NCBI RefSeq assembly: GCF_016892705.1
Contig: NZ_JAFEMB010000009.1
Coordinates: 1-64,000, forward strand
DNA from: Microvirga pudoricolor
GTDB lineage: Bacteria > Pseudomonadota > Alphaproteobacteria > Rhizobiales > Beijerinckiaceae
Direction of reading: 5' to 3'
Length of the DNA: 64,000 nt
Positions 60,298 to 64,000 of this stretch are shown here, in pieces. Position numbers and translations under genes: made by a program. How positions within the stretch are numbered: the first letter of the stretch is position 1; every line of letters starts with the position of its first letter. Under the pieces are notes generated by a model. It searched no databases and was not told the origin of the DNA. It worked only from the letters and a program-made list of their open reading frames with translations.

Positions 60298-61305
60298 ATG
60301 AAGAACCACTCCCATCAATCCGTCGTCCGCTCCGCAATCCGTGCCGCCGCGCTCCTGCCCTTCGGCCTGGCGCTTGCCGCGGCCTCTCCGGCGTTGGCCC
60401 AGGACTGGAAGCCGACTCGTCCCGTCAACCTCATCGTGCCGTCCAACCCCGGAGGGGGACACGACAACAACGCCCGCATCCTGGCGAGCACGATGGAGAA
60501 ATATGCGGGCCAGCCGATCAACATCGTCAACCAAGCTGCCGGCGGCGGGGTTGTCGCCTACAATCAGATGATGAAAGCGAAGCCCGACGGATACACAGTC
60601 GGACAGATCTCGGTCTCCGTCGTGTCCGACCAGTTTCGGATCTCCGGCGTCACGTACAACAAGGATAGCTACACCTATCTCGGCCAAATTTCCTCCGACC
60701 AGAATCTCTTGGTCGTGAAGGCTGACGGGCCTTTCGGCAAGATGAACGTCAAGGAATTCGTGGCTTACGCCAAGGATAACCCCGGAAAGGTCCCCTTCGG
60801 CGTCTCCGGCAACTGGACGAACCACGACTACACCCGTTTCCAGATCGAGGACGCGTCAGGGGCCAAGTTCCTCCGCGTGCCGCAGAAGGGCGGCAGCGAG
60901 ATCGTGCTGTCGATCCTGTCAGGGGACGTGCAGGCCGGCGCCTTGTATCCGTCCGAAGTGAAGTCGCAGGTCGATGCCGGCGCCCTCAAGATCCTGGCGC
61001 ATAACGGCGACCGGGCGCTCGAAGGCTGGCCGGACGTCCCGACCTTCACGTCGCAGGGACTCGCCGTCGATCTTTCGATCTGGCGCGCCCTGGTGCTGCC
61101 GAAGGAGACGCCGGCCAATATCGTGGCGGGCTGGCGCAAGATCCTCGAGGAGACCATGAAGGATCCAGCCGTGAAGCAAGCTTATGCGACGGCGGGCATC
61201 GGCTATGCGTACCGGAACGCGGAGGACATGGAAAAGCTCGTCGAGGCCGCCGACAACGCCTATCGCACGATTTCGGCCAAGGCGGGGGTCAAAGTCTCGA
61301 ACTGA
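60298..61305 (+). CDS. tctC: TctC/Bug-family substrate-binding protein
   Basis: The ATG at 60298 is preceded by AGGAGG about seven bases upstream. The 335-residue product has a signal peptide (residues 1-36, ending ALAQ) and the Bug fold with RPVNLIVPSNPGGGHDNNAR near residues 42-61. The binding loop holds Pro-Gly-Gly-Gly-His-Asp rather than the AAGGPTD of the first TctC in the window, so the ligand may differ. Last gene of the tctBAC unit, followed by a strong terminator. Confidence 0.95.
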   Translation: MKNHSHQSVVRSAIRAAALLPFGLALAAASPALAQDWKPTRPVNLIVPSNPGGGHDNNARILASTMEKYAGQPINIVNQAAGGGVVAYNQMMKAKPDGYTVGQISVSVVSDQFRISGVTYNKDSYTYLGQISSDQNLLVVKADGPFGKMNVKEFVAYAKDNPGKVPFGVSGNWTNHDYTRFQIEDASGAKFLRVPQKGGSEIVLSILSGDVQAGALYPSEVKSQVDAGALKILAHNGDRALEGWPDVPTFTSQGLAVDLSIWRALVLPKETPANIVAGWRKILEETMKDPAVKQAYATAGIGYAYRNAEDMEKLVEAADNAYRTISAKAGVKVSN

Positions 61306-61315
61306 TGCTCCCTAG

Positions 61316-61343
61316 GGCACTGGGACAATCCAGTCCCAGTGCC
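61316..61343 (+). terminator. Terminator after tctC
   Basis: GGCACTGGGAC (61316-61326) and GTCCCAGTGCC (61333-61343) form an 11-bp perfect stem with a 6-base loop, beginning 10 bp after the stop codon. Only a short T-pair follows. Confidence 0.7.
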
Positions 61344-61411
61344 GCCTTGCAGATTCGAGCGTCATGGAGGGACTTGCGCGCCCCTGGGAACATGTTCCAC
61401 CATAGGGGACG

Positions 61412-61900
61412 GTGGCATGGATGGGGAAGGGGCCAATGCTTTTGATCCTCTCAGCGCTTTTGATCGGCGTCGTCGCGGGCCTAAGAACCATGACCGCGCC
61501 TGCCGCCGTCAGCTGGGCGGCCTTTCTCGGCCTGATCGATCTTGGCAACACGTGGCTTGGTTTCCTGAGCCACCCCTACACGCCTTGGGTCCTGACCGTG
61601 CTGGCCATCGGCGAGCTGATCGCAGACCAACTGCCCTCAACCCCGAGCCGTAAGGTGCCGACGCAGTTCGGCGCCCGGCTCGTCGCGGGCGCGCTCGCGG
61701 GTGGAGCGCTTGGAGAAAGCGGCGGGTCCCTGTTGCTGGGTGCGGTTGCAGGAATCCTAGGGGCCGTTCTCGGCACTTTGGGCGGTGCGGCCATCCGGTC
61801 ACGCCTGGCCGATGCCTTCGGCCGCGACCGTCCAGCCGCCCTGATCGAGGATGCGGTCGCAATTCTCGGAGCAGTCTTGATCGTGAGCGTGCTGACATGA
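61412..61900 (+). CDS. DUF4126-like membrane protein
   Basis: Possible starts are GTG 61412, ATG 61421 and ATG 61436; the last gives the typical MLLILSALLIGVVAGLRTM beginning and has AAGGGG upstream. The protein has four hydrophobic segments, a Gly/Ala-rich centre (ARLVAGALAGGALGESGGS) and a short Arg/Asp loop. DUF4126 proteins are small inner-membrane proteins of unknown role. The stop overlaps the start of the disulfide oxidoreductase gene by four bases. Confidence 0.8.
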   Translation: MAWMGKGPMLLILSALLIGVVAGLRTMTAPAAVSWAAFLGLIDLGNTWLGFLSHPYTPWVLTVLAIGELIADQLPSTPSRKVPTQFGARLVAGALAGGALGESGGSLLLGAVAGILGAVLGTLGGAAIRSRLADAFGRDRPAALIEDAVAILGAVLIVSVLT

Positions 61901-63276
61901 TCCAGTCGTTCGATGCCATCGTGATCGGCGCTGGGCAGGCGGGCCCCTCGCTCGCGGCACGCCTCACGGCCGCGGGCATGACGGTCGCGATCGTCGAGCG
62001 CAAGCTCTTCGGCGGCACGTGCGTGAACACAGGTTGCATGCCGACGAAAACCCTCGTGGCCAGCGCCTACGCGGCTCACCTTGCACGGCGGGAAATCGAT
62101 TACGGGATCGTGCCGAGAGGGCCTGTCATCGTCGACATGAAACGCGTGCGCGAGCGCGCCGACACGGTCTCACGAAACGCCAGGACCAATGTGGAGACAT
62201 GGCTTCGGCGCATGAAGAACCTGACCGTCTTCGAGGGACACGCACGCTTCGAGAATCCGCGTCGCGTGAGGGTGGGGGACGAGACCCTTGAGGCGGACCG
62301 TATCTTTATCAATGTCGGCGGACGCGCCAGCGTGCCGGACATGCCGGGCGTGGGATCCGTCGATTTCCTGACCAACACGTTGATGCTCCAACTCGATGTC
62401 GTGCCCGAGCATCTCGTGGTGGTCGGAGGCAGCTACATCGGCCTCGAATTCGCCCAGATGTACCGCCGCTTCGGCGCTGAGGTCACCGTCGTCGAGAAGG
62501 GACCTCGCCTCGTGGCCCGGGAGGATGAGGACGTGTCCGAGGCCATCCGGGAGATCTTATCCGCCGAGGGGATCACGGTTCGCACGAATGCAACCTGCAT
62601 CGGCTTCAAGCCTCATGCCGATGGAGTTGCAGTGGATGTCGACTGCACATCGGGCGATCCCTTCGTGGTCGGCTCCCATGTGCTGCTGGCGGTCGGCCGC
62701 AGGCCCAACACGGACGATTTGGGCCTCGACAGGGCCGGCGTTGCGTTGGATGCGCGTGGCTATATTCTTGTAGACGAAAAGCTGTCCACCAGCGCTCCGG
62801 GCATATGGGCCTTGGGAGATTGCAACGGACGAGGAGCCTTCACGCACACGGCCTACAACGACTACGAGATTGTAGCCGCGAACCTGCTCGATGGCGCGGA
62901 CCGTCGCGTGGATGCGCGGATCCCTGGCTATGCTCTCTACATCGACCCACCGCTCGGTCGCGTCGGTATGTCGGAGACGGAGGCCCGCCGATCGGGCCGC
63001 GGGCTTCTCGTGTCGAAGCGTCCGATGACCCGGGTCGGTCGGGCTGTCGAGAAGGGTGAGACCAAGGGCTTCATGAAGATTGTCGCCGATGCCGAGACGC
63101 AGCAGATCCTGGGCGCCGCCATCCTGGGCCTGAATGGCGACGAGGCCATTCACGGTATTCTGGACATGATGAACGCCAAGACGGCCTATCCGATCCTGCA
63201 ATGGGCCGTGCCGATCCATCCGACCGTCTCGGAACTCATCCCGACGCTTCTCGGCGAACTCAAGCCGGCCGACTGA
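61897..63276 (+). CDS. FAD-dependent pyridine nucleotide-disulfide oxidoreductase (mercuric reductase-like)
   Basis: The 459-residue flavoenzyme begins with the FAD motif AIVIGAGQAGPSLAARL and has the redox-active pair in GGTCVNTGCMPTKTL near residues 39-53. The NAD(P) motif VVVGGSYIGLEFAQMY lies near 173-188 and the second FAD motif GIWALGDCNGRGAFTH near 305-320. The C-terminal dimerisation domain ends in the HPTVSELIPTLL His-Glu pair. No N-terminal HMA domain and no C-terminal Cys pair are present, so mercury reduction is unlikely. It probably reduces a small disulfide or other acceptor. Confidence 0.92.
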   Translation: MIQSFDAIVIGAGQAGPSLAARLTAAGMTVAIVERKLFGGTCVNTGCMPTKTLVASAYAAHLARREIDYGIVPRGPVIVDMKRVRERADTVSRNARTNVETWLRRMKNLTVFEGHARFENPRRVRVGDETLEADRIFINVGGRASVPDMPGVGSVDFLTNTLMLQLDVVPEHLVVVGGSYIGLEFAQMYRRFGAEVTVVEKGPRLVAREDEDVSEAIREILSAEGITVRTNATCIGFKPHADGVAVDVDCTSGDPFVVGSHVLLAVGRRPNTDDLGLDRAGVALDARGYILVDEKLSTSAPGIWALGDCNGRGAFTHTAYNDYEIVAANLLDGADRRVDARIPGYALYIDPPLGRVGMSETEARRSGRGLLVSKRPMTRVGRAVEKGETKGFMKIVADAETQQILGAAILGLNGDEAIHGILDMMNAKTAYPILQWAVPIHPTVSELIPTLLGELKPAD

Positions 63277-63322
63277 GGCATTCTACAAAAGTGCGGTTTC
63301 CTCCGGATTCCTGCCACTGGAT

Positions 63323-63365
63323 GCGGCGGACACCCTGTCGAACGGGTCGACAGGGTGTCCGCCGC
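63323..63365. terminator. Strong bidirectional terminator
   Basis: A perfect 19-bp inverted repeat (63323-63341 and 63347-63365, outer bases GCGGCGGACACC) with a 5-base loop separates the convergent oxidoreductase and Gly-rich genes. There is no long T-run, but the stem is the strongest in the window. Confidence 0.7.
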
Positions 63366-63382
63366 GCTATCAGATAGACATC

Positions 63383-64000
63383 TTACTTCCGTCCGCCGTG
63401 ACCGCCGCCGTCGCCGCCGCGTCCACCGCCATCACCGTGGCCGCCACCGCCTTTTCCGTCGCCCCCACGACCGCCAGCGCCTCCATGGCCACCGCCGCCC
63501 TTACCGCCGGAGTCACCTCCGTGACCGCCGCCGCCATGGTCGCCGCCTTTATCTCCACCCTTGCCTCCGCCGTGGTCGCCCCCTTTTCCACCACCATGGT
63601 CGCCACCATTGCCGCCTCCGTGATCTCCCTTGCCTCCGCCATCGTGACCGCCACCGTTATGGCCCCCACCGCCGTGACTGCCTCCACCATGACCGCCTCC
63701 GCCGTGACCGCCTCCGCCATGGCCGCCTCCACCGTGGCCCCCACCGCCGTGACCGCCTCCACCGTGGCCGCCTCCGCCGTTGTTGCCGCCGTGATGTCCG
63801 CCACCGCCAGGGTTGCCACCATGGCCGCCCCCTGGATTACCGCCCGGACCGCCTCCACCCGGATTTCCACCCCCAGGGTTCCCGCCTGCATCGCCACCAC
63901 CCGGGTTGCCTCCGCCTGGAGTGCCACCACCGGGACTGCCGCCACCCGGGTTTCCGCCTCCAGGATTGCCGCCCCCAGGCGACCCACCGCCTGGCGCGCC
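63383..64000 (-). CDS. Gly/His-rich repeat protein, C-terminal part (partial)
   Basis: The minus-strand frame ending in TAA at 63383-63385 is open over 205 codons to the window edge; its start is beyond 64000. The part nearer the N-terminus consists of GGGNP-type pentapeptides with Asn/Ser/Thr-Pro. The middle has about eight GGGGH pentapeptides in a row. The end has GGD, GGK and GGH units and stops with GGHGGRK. Glycine makes up well over half of the residues and His is the second most common. Such proteins may bind metals or form a surface matrix; no family is claimed. Codon use (GGC/GGT with CAC/CAT) supports this frame over the Ala/Val-rich shadow frame. Confidence 0.75.
   Translation of the reverse strand, partial: GAPGGGSPGGGNPGGGNPGGGSPGGGTPGGGNPGGGDAGGNPGGGNPGGGGPGGNPGGGHGGNPGGGGHHGGNNGGGGHGGGGHGGGGHGGGGHGGGGHGGGGHGGGSHGGGGHNGGGHDGGGKGDHGGGNGGDHGGGKGGDHGGGKGGDKGGDHGGGGHGGDSGGKGGGGHGGAGGRGGDGKGGGGHGDGGGRGGDGGGHGGRK

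Noticed and set aside
181-61305. The two TctC genes as ends of a large duplication
   Set aside because: The proteins share only family-level similarity and differ in the binding loop; they are ordinary paralogues common in this group.
61897-63276. Mercuric reductase (merA)
   Set aside because: The active-site Cys pair is present but the N-terminal HMA domain and C-terminal vicinal Cys are absent, and no mer genes are near.
63370-63987. Ala/Val/Glu-rich 205-codon minus-strand frame
   Set aside because: It is a frame shift of the Gly-rich repeat gene. The GGX frame ending at 63383 gives clean GGGNP/GGGGH units, while this frame gives a degenerate AVTAEAV pattern.
63383-64000. Repeat cluster as CRISPR array or noncoding satellite
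   Set aside because: Repeat units are 15 bp or less, vary at codon third positions and keep an open frame, so this is a coding repeat.

Overview
The window is high-GC DNA from an alphaproteobacterium, most likely of the order Hyphomicrobiales (Rhizobiales), in the direction of Microvirga, Bosea or Methylobacterium-type soil bacteria. Supporting evidence is the set of tripartite tricarboxylate transporters with Bug-type binding proteins, an imuA-imuB-dnaE2 mutagenesis cassette behind an alphaproteobacterial GAAC-N7-GAAC LexA box, a cyoABCD-SURF1 operon, and a tRNA-His with A73 and no encoded G-1, which is a feature known in Alphaproteobacteria. The genus is a guess; no rRNA is present.

Left chromosomal flank (1-1358): the end of a TctA membrane gene, a TctC binding-protein gene, a terminator and tRNA-His(GTG). 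From 1310 to 36880 lies an integrated genomic island of about 35.5 kb. It is bounded by a 49-bp perfect direct repeat of the tRNA-His 3' half (1310-1358 and 36832-36880). A tyrosine integrase sits just inside the right end, and TGGT-N-ACCA boxes occur just inside both ends.

The island is modular. Its left part (1.4-6.2 kb) carries an AT-rich orphan gene, an AlpA/excisionase-like regulator, a Cys-rich protein and its coupled partner, and a DUF927 protein, plausibly the element's own replication or regulation genes. From 6.2 to 11.8 kb come an RTX-type secreted protein divergent from an XRE regulator, a HhH-GPD-like protein and DUF3768. From 12.1 to 17.6 kb is the SOS-controlled imuA-imuB-dnaE2 cassette, flanked by a full and a truncated DUF3768 copy. 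From 17.9 to 25.9 kb is a LysR-controlled redox/hydrolase module with several exported proteins. From 26 to 27.7 kb are a class III cyclase and a small protein.

From 28 to 36.7 kb the DNA is more AT-rich and looks like a defence and mobility zone. It holds a serine resolvase with a res-like palindrome, the IetAS ATPase/subtilase pair, and a divergent four-gene module: a MazG-like NTP pyrophosphohydrolase plus a uracil-DNA-glycosylase-like protein on one side, and a small Rossmannoid (TIR-like) protein plus an Nmad2-like protein on the other. The integrase follows. This four-gene module is my best candidate for an undescribed system.

Right chromosomal flank (36.9-64 kb): an MHS-family symporter and the cyoABCD-SURF1 terminal oxidase operon; a sugar utilisation locus (Gfo/Idh/MocA dehydrogenase, sugar isomerase, ABC importer, LacI regulator, GH43 beta-xylosidase) probably for xylan- or arabinan-derived sugars; a GGDEF-EAL protein; a jelly-roll polysaccharide lyase; an IclR-RraA-TctBAC locus for uptake and cleavage of a carboxylic acid; a DUF4126 membrane protein coupled to a pyridine nucleotide-disulfide oxidoreductase; and, running off the right edge, a gene for an extremely Gly/His-rich repeat protein.
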